From DASTCZ01 sp035308165 (GTDB lineage Bacteria > Acidobacteriota > Terriglobia > Acidiferrales > UBA7541), in assembly GCA_035308165.1 (NCBI GenBank), contig DATGHC010000046.1:1-64000 (forward strand): a stretch of 64,000 bases of DNA. The letters are read 5' to 3'. The stretch's first letter is position 1. The number at the start of each line of letters is the position of its first letter. Under the pieces are notes generated by a model, which was given only the letters and a program-made list of their open reading frames with translations, was not told the DNA's origin and did not search any database. The position numbers were made by a program, and so were the translations under genes. This document shows positions 19,064 through 26,930 of this stretch, one piece after another.

Positions 19064-21253
19064 TCAGTCCCCGGCCACCGTCTCGGCAATCTCCGGCTTC
19101 TTTGCCGCATTGCCATTCGCATGACCATTGCCGTTCCCGTTCGCGTTGCTGATGACAATCGGCGCCGCATTCGCAATCGGAGTAGCGTTCTTAATCTGCT
19201 GCACCGATCCAATCGTCACCACGGCCTGTGGAGCCTTCTTCAGCACCATCTCTTCATAAATCGCGCGAACCTTGGCCGCTTCCGCCAAGGCCACCTTGCG
19301 GCGCGCGCGGTCTTCATCGGCCGCGGTCACCGCTACGCCGTCGTGGTCGTCGTGATCCTTCACTCGCGCGGCGTCGGCGGCGTCAATTACCAGCGAGTGT
19401 TCGTAATTCCCGAGGTCCACTTTCTTGCCCGCGGCATAAATCTCATGCTTGCCATGAGACTTGTACCACTGCGCGACGGTCGCGTTCTTGTACATGTTTT
19501 CGATGATTTTCCGCCAGCCGATTCCCGTGTTGTACGCGCAGAAGGAAATCTCGCCCTGCTGCGTGGCGTACGGGATGATGCACATTTCGGTGCGGCGGAA
19601 GTCGTAGTTGAACAAATCCTGGAACCACATCCCCGCGATGAACAGGAAGTTCCACGGATCGCTGTCGCGTCGCTTCATGGCGTCTTCATAAGTCCGGTCG
19701 GGAGCCGAAGAGCCATACTTTTCCTTGCTGTTCTTGGAAAGCCCCCAGGACTTGTCGAATTTCTTCCAAAGGTCCACCAGCGCCAAACTCTTGGGCGCCT
19801 GGAACGGTTTGTAATTCTTCAAAAGGGCCAGGCCCATCATCAGCTTGGTCATTTTGTTGCTTCGCGCCGCGTCAGTGATGGCGGTTACGTCCTTCACCAG
19901 TTGCGGCACATCGAGGAAGCGCGGAACCGGCGCCCACTCTTTGGTCTCTTTGTTGATCATTACGGCCGTGCCCACTCCGCAGTTCGGGTGACAGCCGCAG
20001 GATACCGAGCCCCACTGCGTATCGGGGCCATGCACCAGGTCGGCGAAGCCCGAAAACACGCTGATCAGCGATATCGGGAACCAGTCGCGCGTCGGCTCCA
20101 CCTTGCCCACCTGTGCGCTGACGTCCTGCGCCAGATGCGACAGGGTGTAGCGCTGCTTCAGGCGGCGCTCTGGAGTAATGTCTTCATCGCGGCCCGTGAA
20201 CGACACCGGCTGGAAGGCTACGAAGGCGATTTTCTTGGGGTTTTCCATGGCGAACTTGACGATCGCACCCACCTGATCGTTGTTCACCGTGTTCAGGATG
20301 GTGACCACCAGGATAATTTCGATGCCCGCCTCGTGCATGTTCTCAATGGCGCGCAGCTTGACGTCGAACAGGTTCCCCACCTGGCGGTGGCTGTTCGCAT
20401 CGTTGCCGATGCCGTCGAATTGCAGGTAGGCGTAGCGCAGTCCGGCCTCAAATGCCTTCCGGCTGAACTCCTTGCTCTTGGCAAACTCGATCCCGTTTGT
20501 GGCCGCCTGCACGCTGTTGTAGCCCAGCTTGCGCGCATAGCGCACCGCATCCAGGAAATAGGGGTGCATGGTGGGCTCGCCGCCCGAGAACTGAACTGAC
20601 ATCTGCCGCCGCGGCTTGATGCGGATGGCGTTGTCGAGAATTTCCTGCACTTCGGGCCAGCCCAGCTCGTGGACATATCCAACCTGGTTGGCGTCCATGA
20701 AGCAGGGGTCGCACATCATGTTGCAGCGGTTGGTCAGGTCAACGGTCAGCACCGAGCCGCGGCCATAGCGCACCGTGCTCGAGCCATGCTTGTGCAGGTC
20801 TTCGTCGTTGTGAGCAGGAATATCGCGACCGGGGAAATTCTTTTCAATCCAGGCCAGGAAGTTTGCGTCCACAGCCATCATGTCTTCGTATTTACCATGG
20901 ATGGGGCATTCCTTAACCATCCAGATCTGCCCGTCGCGCTTAATAATCTGCGCTTTGATCTCGCCGACCTTCTCGTGCATCAGGTCGCGCCAGTCCTTTT
21001 CACCCTTGAAAATGGATTCGCGCGCTTCCTTCACGCAGCCGGGGCAAAGCGAATCAGTCTCACGCGGGAATCCCAGCGTGGGCTTGGTCTTTTCCCACGA
21101 CTTCAGCAGTGGCTTCTCCGACCAATTTGGCGTAAACGACGGATTCGGATTCTTCTTGTTGAAATGTTGGATCGTGTTGAAAGTCAGCGCGGCAGTTTTC
21201 GCAACCGCCAGGTCAGCCAGCTTCAGTGCTCTAGTCCCGAATTTTCGGGGCAT
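19064..21253 (-). CDS. Radical SAM protein of the MJ0619/Tes-like family (candidate membrane-spanning-lipid synthase)
   Basis: 729 residues. The N-terminal Cys region has CPGC (70-73) and KECP (Cys116). The radical SAM core has CNMMCDPC (177/181/184) in the family-typical block TNRC-x7-CFMDANQVGYVHE, then GGEP (224-227) and FQPVSFTGR. Auxiliary-cluster cysteines are in SCGCHPNC (419/421/425), with more at 558 and 572. This layout is that of archaeal tetraether synthase Tes (MJ0619) and bacterial homologues linked to coupling of lipid tails. Residues about 620-729 form an Ala/Asn/Gly-rich, probably disordered tail. Acidobacteriota make membrane-spanning iso-diabolic acid, which fits, but the substrate is inferred. 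GGAGG precedes the ATG, and the gene appears monocistronic. Confidence 0.8.
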   Translation of the reverse strand: MPRKFGTRALKLADLAVAKTAALTFNTIQHFNKKNPNPSFTPNWSEKPLLKSWEKTKPTLGFPRETDSLCPGCVKEARESIFKGEKDWRDLMHEKVGEIKAQIIKRDGQIWMVKECPIHGKYEDMMAVDANFLAWIEKNFPGRDIPAHNDEDLHKHGSSTVRYGRGSVLTVDLTNRCNMMCDPCFMDANQVGYVHELGWPEVQEILDNAIRIKPRRQMSVQFSGGEPTMHPYFLDAVRYARKLGYNSVQAATNGIEFAKSKEFSRKAFEAGLRYAYLQFDGIGNDANSHRQVGNLFDVKLRAIENMHEAGIEIILVVTILNTVNNDQVGAIVKFAMENPKKIAFVAFQPVSFTGRDEDITPERRLKQRYTLSHLAQDVSAQVGKVEPTRDWFPISLISVFSGFADLVHGPDTQWGSVSCGCHPNCGVGTAVMINKETKEWAPVPRFLDVPQLVKDVTAITDAARSNKMTKLMMGLALLKNYKPFQAPKSLALVDLWKKFDKSWGLSKNSKEKYGSSAPDRTYEDAMKRRDSDPWNFLFIAGMWFQDLFNYDFRRTEMCIIPYATQQGEISFCAYNTGIGWRKIIENMYKNATVAQWYKSHGKHEIYAAGKKVDLGNYEHSLVIDAADAARVKDHDDHDGVAVTAADEDRARRKVALAEAAKVRAIYEEMVLKKAPQAVVTIGSVQQIKNATPIANAAPIVISNANGNGNGHANGNAAKKPEIAETVAGD

Positions 21254-21601
21254 ATTCTATCCTCCACTCTCATAAAACCAGTTTTAATTGCAGGCCCGGG
21301 TTACACCCATTTCCTAAACCCCAGAATCGGCCAATATCCCCTGTGTGCGGTTAAAAAATATCATCTGAAACTGGGAGCTGTCCACACATGATGGATGGAG
21401 CTTCCCCCTGCTATAGGTTGACCTCTACGCTTCCTAGAGTCCAGCGGGATGCGGTAAGTGGCTCAAAACGGGGGCTGAATGGCAGCCTGGAGCAGCTAAT
21501 GGGAGGGCGCTGATCCGCCCAATCCCAAAAATGGGAGTAACCCTTAAGTCGCACAACCTACGGAACTTGCTGTCTTGAGGAGTCTCCGAACTCGTGCGGA
21601 A
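21254..21601. other. Intergenic region upstream of the radical-SAM gene
   Basis: These 348 bases must hold the promoter of the radical-SAM gene (minus strand) and the end of the 21602-22804 transcript. I find no open frame with coding character, no convincing -35/-10 pair and no TGG-N9-TGC element. A short CCCA-TTTT-TGGG hairpin on the minus strand near 21530 could be a weak terminator for the upstream gene. Confidence 0.4.
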
Positions 21602-22804
21602 CTACTCATTCAGCGCTGGACGGAGTACAGCTATGGCATAGTGAGCCAGTAAGGGAGCCTCTTCGTCCAGTTGGATCCATCTTACCGAGCAATGATCCTT
21701 CAAGTACTTTGCCACGCGCGATTCCGTAATCCCCAAATGTTCCGCCAATCGGCCCCGGAGATTGTCGCCGCTGCGCGTTCTTCCCGTCCTGACCATGTTT
21801 CCAATCCCGATGCGCAGCGTTTGGCACGCTTCCACATAGTAGTGATCGATAAGCTCTGAATCCGAGAGCACGAACACCCCCGGGCCGGCGGGAGCACGAT
21901 CTGGGTCTTCTAACGAATTTGACGGTGCAGCCAGCATCCTGCGAAGTTGTGATTCCAGCAGCGTCAGCCTTGAGGCCAGAGCAGGTTCGCGCGACGGGCG
22001 TCTCGCCTGCCAAGCGGCAGGCCCAACGGTGCCAACAGCTGCGGCGGCGACTTCCTGCAATTCTGGTTGATGCGTCCGTTCGGAACCACGCGAAGGCAGT
22101 CGCTCAGGCCCACGACGCCTGGAGTCCGAGGGGCCGTGACTTGGGGGACTCGACCGCCGAGGAGCGGGCCTTGAGGAGATTGGCGTTGGCTCCGATTGGG
22201 TGTGCGTCGGTTCGCTCTTGACTAATTCAGGTGCCCCTGTACCCTCGCCGCCAACCTGTGGCTTTTTCCTGCGCCCGCGACCACCCCTTCGCCCGCGGCG
22301 CCGCCGCTTTTTCCCTGCGTCGCCAGTCACGCCTCCAACAATCACGCCGCCAACAGCTACTGCGCCTTCCCCTTCCGATTCGTTGGGTGCGGCCAACCCC
22401 TCATCGGCATTCGCGTCCGGCTCGCCGCTTGATTCCGTGAATTCCGTGGGGGATCCCGTGGAGGCAAACAAATCACCCGAGCCTGTCGAGTCGGGTTCGT
22501 CGAGCTTTCCGTGGCCACTAGCCGCGACTTGAGCCTCCGTCGCCGCCAACGGCACTTCGACTCCCAGCCGTGTCAGCGCTTCCTGAGCTTTGATCTTCCA
22601 CTGCGCGCGCCGGAATTTCTCCGACGCGACCAGATACCACTGCGCCGCCTCGGAATTGCTCCCGGCCTTTTCAAACAGTCGCGCCAGCTCGAAGGCCACC
22701 ATCGCGTCGCTCGTGCTCTCATAAAGAGCGGCAAGCTGCCCGTGAGGGTCGCTGCTCGTCCTGGCCTTTCTGATTTTTCCCTGGATGTGACGCCAATCAG
22801 CCAT
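21602..22804 (-). CDS. Uncharacterised protein with helical N-terminus, Arg-rich linker and conserved C-terminal domain
   Basis: 400 residues in three parts. Residues 1-85 are helical and TPR-like (ALYESTSDAMVAFELARLFEKAG, AAQWYLVASEKFRRAQWKIKAQEAL). Residues 90-280 are low complexity, first acidic and Gly/Val-rich, then a strongly basic stretch (KKRRRRGRRGGRGRRKK) and a Ser/Pro/Arg segment. Residues 280-400 form a folded domain with AEHLGITESRVAKYLKDHC, which reads like a helix-turn-helix, and HYAIAVLRPAL. The basic stretch suggests nucleic-acid binding. I recognise no named family. Confidence 0.7.
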   Translation of the reverse strand: MADWRHIQGKIRKARTSSDPHGQLAALYESTSDAMVAFELARLFEKAGSNSEAAQWYLVASEKFRRAQWKIKAQEALTRLGVEVPLAATEAQVAASGHGKLDEPDSTGSGDLFASTGSPTEFTESSGEPDANADEGLAAPNESEGEGAVAVGGVIVGGVTGDAGKKRRRRGRRGGRGRRKKPQVGGEGTGAPELVKSEPTHTQSEPTPISSRPAPRRSSPPSHGPSDSRRRGPERLPSRGSERTHQPELQEVAAAAVGTVGPAAWQARRPSREPALASRLTLLESQLRRMLAAPSNSLEDPDRAPAGPGVFVLSDSELIDHYYVEACQTLRIGIGNMVRTGRTRSGDNLRGRLAEHLGITESRVAKYLKDHCSVRWIQLDEEAPLLAHYAIAVLRPALNE

Positions 22805-22929
22805 GTCCCGGCATTCTACCAGTCACGGGCCACAGGGGCCAGCAAAGCCTTTCCACTACACTCGCCAGATCTTGGGTTGCCGCAGGCGGAAGTTTTCGAG
22901 TAGATTTCTCGTTCTCCTGAGGTGAACAG

Positions 22930-23379
22930 ATGCCTGCATCGAAAGTCGCTCGCCCCAAGACGCAAGCGAAGGACTTCAACTCTACCTTCGCCCGCCTCTG
23001 CCAAATCCTGCAGAAGCACGGGGACAAGCTTTCCGTCGCGGTCCAGAAACCGGGGACCCTTTGGATGGACGTGAGTGGCGTTTCCTATCGCGGCAAACCC
23101 CTCTTCTATGCCGGAGTCCGCATGGGCAAGAACTACGTGAGCTACTACCTGATGTCCGCTGCCATGTGCAAAACCATTTCTCCCGAACTAATGAAGCGCA
23201 AACAAGGCGACGCCTGCTTCAATTTCACTGCGGTGGATGAAAAACTGTTCGCCGAATTGGAAAAGCTCACCGCCGAGGGCTTCCAGAATTTCACTCCGGA
23301 AAATCTTGAAAAAATGGAAAAGTCAAACCGCAAGAAACAATCGGCTGCAGGGTTTTGGAGTGCGCGACTAAAGTCCTAG
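22930..23379 (+). CDS. Small conserved hypothetical protein
   Basis: 149 residues, mixed alpha/beta, with blocks LCQILQKHGDKLSVAVQKPGTLWMDV, YRGKPLFYAGVRMGKNYVSYYLM and KRKQGDACFNFTAVDEKLFAELEKLTAEGF. The order of strands and the late 'gkacf.f' strand recall DUF1801/YdhG-like proteins, but the match is weak. The ATG follows TGAGGTGA. Its stop overlaps the stop of the convergent membrane-protein gene by four bases. It is cytosolic and has no signal peptide. Confidence 0.6.
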   Translation: MPASKVARPKTQAKDFNSTFARLCQILQKHGDKLSVAVQKPGTLWMDVSGVSYRGKPLFYAGVRMGKNYVSYYLMSAAMCKTISPELMKRKQGDACFNFTAVDEKLFAELEKLTAEGFQNFTPENLEKMEKSNRKKQSAAGFWSARLKS

Positions 23380-23933
23380 CGCGGCCACAGCCATCCGAAC
23401 GTGCCCGCGGTCAAGAGCGCGAACACCAGGCCGTCGAAAACCTCCTTGATCGTATAACTCCACGTCTGTCCCTTCCAGATGCCGTCACTCAAGTGTCCGA
23501 GTCCGTAAGCGAGGAACGCCGTTGTGCCGGCAACGCGAAAAACGGCAAGATAATCTGCGCCGGGAGCAACCACTCGTCCGGTGAGATAGGCCACGAAAAT
23601 TCCGACAATCAGGCAGAACCCCACCCACTGCCCCAGGAACTTCGCCATCACCGGGTTACCGGTAGGAAAAATGGTCATCATCCCCACCGGTCCCAGTTTC
23701 CGTTTTTCAGCAACCGCCGGCGAATTCATATCTTTGTGCGTGGCGTAGGGAAAAATGTAGAGCCCACGGTTCAAGGCGACGCCGCGGAGCGCGGCGAGCA
23801 CCTTGTCCTCATCGGGGAGCTGCCGGTAGTCGCTGCGGTGGTAGGGCAAGACCATGTGCATGATGGAGCTGGCAATGAAAACGATTACCGTGGCCAGCAC
23901 TATCGGGAGCCAGAGCGAAGTGAGCGGGACCAT
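23376..23933 (-). CDS. Small four-helix integral membrane protein, unknown function
   Basis: 185 residues with four predicted membrane segments at about 8-30, 103-125, 133-153 and 162-183. A cytosolic or periplasmic loop of about 70 residues follows the first segment and contains HRSDYRQLPDEDKVLAAL and YIFPYATHKDM. GGAGGAA precedes the ATG. I do not recognise the family. Confidence 0.7.
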   Translation of the reverse strand: MVPLTSLWLPIVLATVIVFIASSIMHMVLPYHRSDYRQLPDEDKVLAALRGVALNRGLYIFPYATHKDMNSPAVAEKRKLGPVGMMTIFPTGNPVMAKFLGQWVGFCLIVGIFVAYLTGRVVAPGADYLAVFRVAGTTAFLAYGLGHLSDGIWKGQTWSYTIKEVFDGLVFALLTAGTFGWLWPR

Positions 23934-24145
23934 GCATTTCCTCCAAAGGACATCTGAGTGGACGCAGAAATTTCTGGCGAGAGGCTACGCCCGCCAAGTG
24001 CCGGGGTCAAGCGTTCGATTCCCTGCCCGGGTTTCTGAATCTCTTCTGCTTTCCGAGTATCGAATGAGAGGAAGGCGGCGCATCTACATTGGCGTGAAAA
24101 AATAAAGTGGCTGCAGGGCAATTCGGCAGCGGGAAAGGTCGAAGC

Positions 24146-24826
24146 GTGTACGTGAAGGAGATTTGGCGGTTCCCGGTGAAATCAATGGCGGGCGAGCGCC
24201 TAAATTCGGCCAAGATCGTCGATTTGGGGATTGAAGGCGACCGCAAAATCCTCGTTCGTGGCGCGAACGGCCGCGTGATCACTTCTCGGACTCATCACAA
24301 GCTGCTGGGCCTGAAAGGAACGCTGGGCTCGAATGGTCAGGCACGAATCAATGAATATCTGTGGAATACTCCTGAGGCCCTTTCGCTTGTCCGCGGCGCG
24401 GCCGGCCCGGGCGCTGAGTTGTTTTATGACGATGGACCGGAACGTTTTGATATTCTTCCACTCTTGGTGGCCACCGACGGAGCCATCGCCGCTTTTGGAC
24501 ATGATGGACGCAGGCTCAGGCCAAACATCGTTATCGGCGGAGTTGAGGGTCCGGCCGAGCGCGACTGGCCCGGAAAATTTCTCTGCATTGGAGAGGTTGT
24601 GATTGGTGTGCAGGATCTCCGCGGCCGCTGCGTGATGACTACATTCGATCCCGACACGCTGGTGCAGAACAAAAACGTGCTAAACGAGATCGCGGAAAAG
24701 TTTGGTGGCCAGCTTGCCCTCAATTGCTTTGTGATTCAAGGGGGAGAGATAAGCGCCGGCAGCGAAGTCGAGTTATTGGCCGAGGCGGAACTCAGTTCCA
24801 ATGTCGGGAAATCCAGCTCCCTGTAG
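24146..24826 (+). CDS. MOSC-domain protein
   Basis: 226 residues. It opens with YVKEIWRFPVKSMAGERL, the N-terminal beta-barrel signature of MOSC proteins, then DLGIEGDRKILVR, and later the MOSC core RLRPNIVIGG, GVQDLRGRCVMTTFDPDT. The Cys in RGRCVM is the conserved residue thought to carry the persulfide or bind the Mo cofactor. I place the start at the GTG at 24146 because GGGAAAGG precedes it and the domain begins there; an upstream GTG at 24107 is possible. Such proteins include YcbX and mARC-like molybdoenzymes that reduce N-hydroxylated compounds. Confidence 0.85.
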   Translation: MYVKEIWRFPVKSMAGERLNSAKIVDLGIEGDRKILVRGANGRVITSRTHHKLLGLKGTLGSNGQARINEYLWNTPEALSLVRGAAGPGAELFYDDGPERFDILPLLVATDGAIAAFGHDGRRLRPNIVIGGVEGPAERDWPGKFLCIGEVVIGVQDLRGRCVMTTFDPDTLVQNKNVLNEIAEKFGGQLALNCFVIQGGEISAGSEVELLAEAELSSNVGKSSSL

Positions 24827-24925
24827 GGGCGATGCTTGCTGCGCCTTAGATGCGCGGGTTTCTTGCTGCATGTACGGCAAGAAAATCCAGCCCGTAGGCA
24901 GAGCAAGTTTGGAAAAGGAGGGATT

Positions 24926-25393
24926 ATGTCAGGACGTCCACCGCTGCCTCCCTTCACGCATGAGACCGCCATCCAGAAAGTTCGCCTCGCTGAAGACGGC
25001 TGGAACACACGCGACCCTGAAACAGTCTCCCTGGCTTATTCCATTGATTCCCGCTGGCGAAATCGCTCGGAATTCATCAGCGGTCGCGAGGAGATTGTGG
25101 CCTTCCTAAAACGCAAGTGGGCCAAGGAATTGGACTACCGCCTCATTAAGGAACTGTGGGCCTACGAGGACAATCGCATCGCCGTCCGTTTCGCCTATGA
25201 ATGGCACGACAGCTCAGGCCGTTGGTTCCGTTCCTATGGAAATGAAAATTGGGAATTCACCGGCGACGGCCTGATGCAAGTACGCCACGCCAGCATCAAC
25301 GATCTTCCCATCCAGGAGTCCGACCGCAAATACGTTTGGCCGTTGGGCCGCCGGCCGGATAACCATCCCGGCTTGAGCGATTTGGGGGGTTGA
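24926..25393 (+). CDS. DUF1348 (SnoaL/NTF2-like) protein
   Basis: 155 residues. The whole protein is the DUF1348 fold: VRLAEDGWNTRDPETVSLAYSIDSRWRNRSEFISGREEI, FLKRKWAKELDYRLIKELWAYEDNRIAVRFAYEWHD and the final RPDNHPGLSDLG. The family is NTF2-like and uncharacterised, often annotated as a nuclear transport factor 2 family protein. A near-perfect AAGGAGG precedes the ATG at 24926; a longer frame to 24836 lacks one. Confidence 0.9.
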   Translation: MSGRPPLPPFTHETAIQKVRLAEDGWNTRDPETVSLAYSIDSRWRNRSEFISGREEIVAFLKRKWAKELDYRLIKELWAYEDNRIAVRFAYEWHDSSGRWFRSYGNENWEFTGDGLMQVRHASINDLPIQESDRKYVWPLGRRPDNHPGLSDLGG

Positions 25394-25723
25394 TTCTCTC
25401 CGCTCCCTTTGCGACCTCAGCGCCCCTGCGGTGACAGATTTTTCACCGCCAATCCCATTCGAACACTCCTCGTGCCCAGTAATTCCCTGCTTCGAAACCC
25501 TTTGCATGTAATTACCTATTGACATACTCACACAATGTGTACTAAAGTTATATGTGATCGTCGCGAAGAGCCAAACTCTCCTCCCTGATCTAAGTCCTTA
25601 AGAATGACATTCATAGGACGATGCCCGCTCCTAAGCCTTTTGTTTTGATATTCATCCAAAAAGATGGGGGAGGGGGCGTGTACCAGGCGCCAGCTTCAGC
25701 CTCGCCTGTGCCACAATCGGCCC
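25394..25723. other. Intergenic region upstream of queG
   Basis: 330 bases. It contains the TTGACA promoter-like site at 25519, and further downstream a hairpin CAGGCG...CGCCTG at 25684-25708 whose loop includes GCTTCAGC. I see no gene in it. Confidence 0.5.
25519..25548 (+). promoter_or_regulatory. Possible sigma-70 promoter with internal palindrome, upstream of queG
   Basis: A consensus -35 TTGACA (25519-25524) lies 18 bases before TAAAGT (25543-25548), in an AT-rich patch that stands out from its surroundings. Between them sits the palindrome ACACA-A-TGTGT (25530-25540), positioned where a repressor would block polymerase. The -10 is poor and the leader to queG would be about 170 bases. 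Confidence 0.4.
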
Positions 25724-26926
25724 ATGGATTCCAGGCAGCGCACCGAGTGGATCGTTCGGCGAGCCAAGGCGATTGGTTTTGACCTCTGCGGCGTTGCGGT
25801 AATTCCGGCGGACACTGAAGATGCGAGTTGGCCCGAACTCGCGCACTTTCCCGAATGGCTCGCGCGCGGTTACGCCGGGGAAATGCGCTACCTCGAAAAT
25901 CCACGCCGCGCTTCGCCGCAGCAAGCCATGCCCGGCGCGCGCAGCGTGATTGTCTGCGCACTGAACTACAACACCACGCAGCCGCACTCAACGGAGATTC
26001 CCTTAGGGGGTCGGAGCTTCAGCTCAGATACAAACGACAGAAAAAATAAACCGGCTTCAGCCGCTGAAGATCGATCGGGCGATTCACCACGCAGTTGGAT
26101 TTCCCGCTACGCCTGGGGCACCGACTACCATTTATTGCTTGGCGAAAAACTCGAGGTGCTGGTCGCCGCGATGCGCGAACAATTTCACGACACGTTTGAC
26201 GCCAAGTGGTACGTGGACACGGGCCCAATCCACGAGCGCGCCGCGGCGCAACAGGCCGGACTCGGCTGGCTCGCCAAGAACACATTGCTGATTCATCCCG
26301 ACCTCGGCTCGTGGATGTTTCTGGGAGTGATTCTGACGACGTTTGAACTGGCTCCGTCGCTCGGGCCGGCAGATTTGCCGCAGCCGGATTTGTGCGGGCA
26401 GTGCACTCTTTGCATTGACGCGTGCCCGACCGAAGCTTTTGTCGAGCCGTACGTGCTCGACGCGCGCCTCTGCATTTCGTACCTCACCATCGAGCTGCGC
26501 GGCGCAATTCCGGAAGAGTTACGCGAGCCGATGGGCCGCCACGTTTTCGGCTGCGATATTTGCCAGGACGTTTGCCCGTGGAACGGCCGCGCCCCGGTCA
26601 CTTCAGATTCTGCATTTGAGCCTCACGAGAGATTATTTGCGCCGGAACTGGAATGGCTGGCGTCGCTCGGCGAAGAAGACTTTCGCAGAATATTTCGCGA
26701 CAGCCCGGTGAAAAGAACGAAGTGGCGGGGATTGATCCGCAACGTCTGCGTGGCGCTGGGAAATTCAGGCTTGCAGCGCGGCACGCCGGCGCACTCGCGC
26801 GTCACTTCCCATCTCGCGCGCCTCGCCTCCTGTCACGACGCGCTCATCGCCGAACACGCAAAATGGGCGCTGGGGCGCCTCAACTGCGCCCCAGCAGACC
26901 CAATTAGACTTGGTAAGGAGACTTGA
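25724..26926 (+). CDS. queG: Epoxyqueuosine reductase QueG, with an unusual internal insert
   Basis: 400 residues. QueG reduces epoxyqueuosine to queuosine in tRNA, using a cobalamin and two 4Fe-4S clusters. The clusters are seen as CGQCTLCIDACP (Cys224/227/230/234) and CDICQDVCPWN (277/280/284). The active-site region DTGPIHERAAAQQAGLGW (from Asp165) and SRYAWGTDYH are intact. Residues about 91-122 are an extra Ser/Asp/Lys-rich segment absent from typical QueG. Its DNA (26004-26070) contains two inverted-repeat words with a GCTTCAGC core. The start is the ATG at 25724, where the family domain begins. Confidence 0.94.
   Translation: MDSRQRTEWIVRRAKAIGFDLCGVAVIPADTEDASWPELAHFPEWLARGYAGEMRYLENPRRASPQQAMPGARSVIVCALNYNTTQPHSTEIPLGGRSFSSDTNDRKNKPASAAEDRSGDSPRSWISRYAWGTDYHLLLGEKLEVLVAAMREQFHDTFDAKWYVDTGPIHERAAAQQAGLGWLAKNTLLIHPDLGSWMFLGVILTTFELAPSLGPADLPQPDLCGQCTLCIDACPTEAFVEPYVLDARLCISYLTIELRGAIPEELREPMGRHVFGCDICQDVCPWNGRAPVTSDSAFEPHERLFAPELEWLASLGEEDFRRIFRDSPVKRTKWRGLIRNVCVALGNSGLQRGTPAHSRVTSHLARLASCHDALIAEHAKWALGRLNCAPADPIRLGKET
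26004..26070. repeat. REP-like palindromic element inside queG
   Basis: Two short palindromes with the same core, GAGCTTCAGCTC (26014-26025) and CGGCTTCAGCCG (about 26052-26063), flank an A-rich centre. A third GCTTCAGC lies at 25693, in the leader of the same gene. The segment is in frame and encodes the non-family insert of QueG. Confidence 0.45.
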
Positions 26927-26930
26927 AGCC

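Noticed and set aside
18899..20599. Long open frame on the plus strand (566 codons)
   Set aside because: Antisense to the radical-SAM gene; His/Arg/Val-rich without domains.
24010..24030. GTTCGATTCCC, like a tRNA T-loop
   Set aside because: The flanking bases do not form a T-stem and no acceptor or anticodon arm is present.
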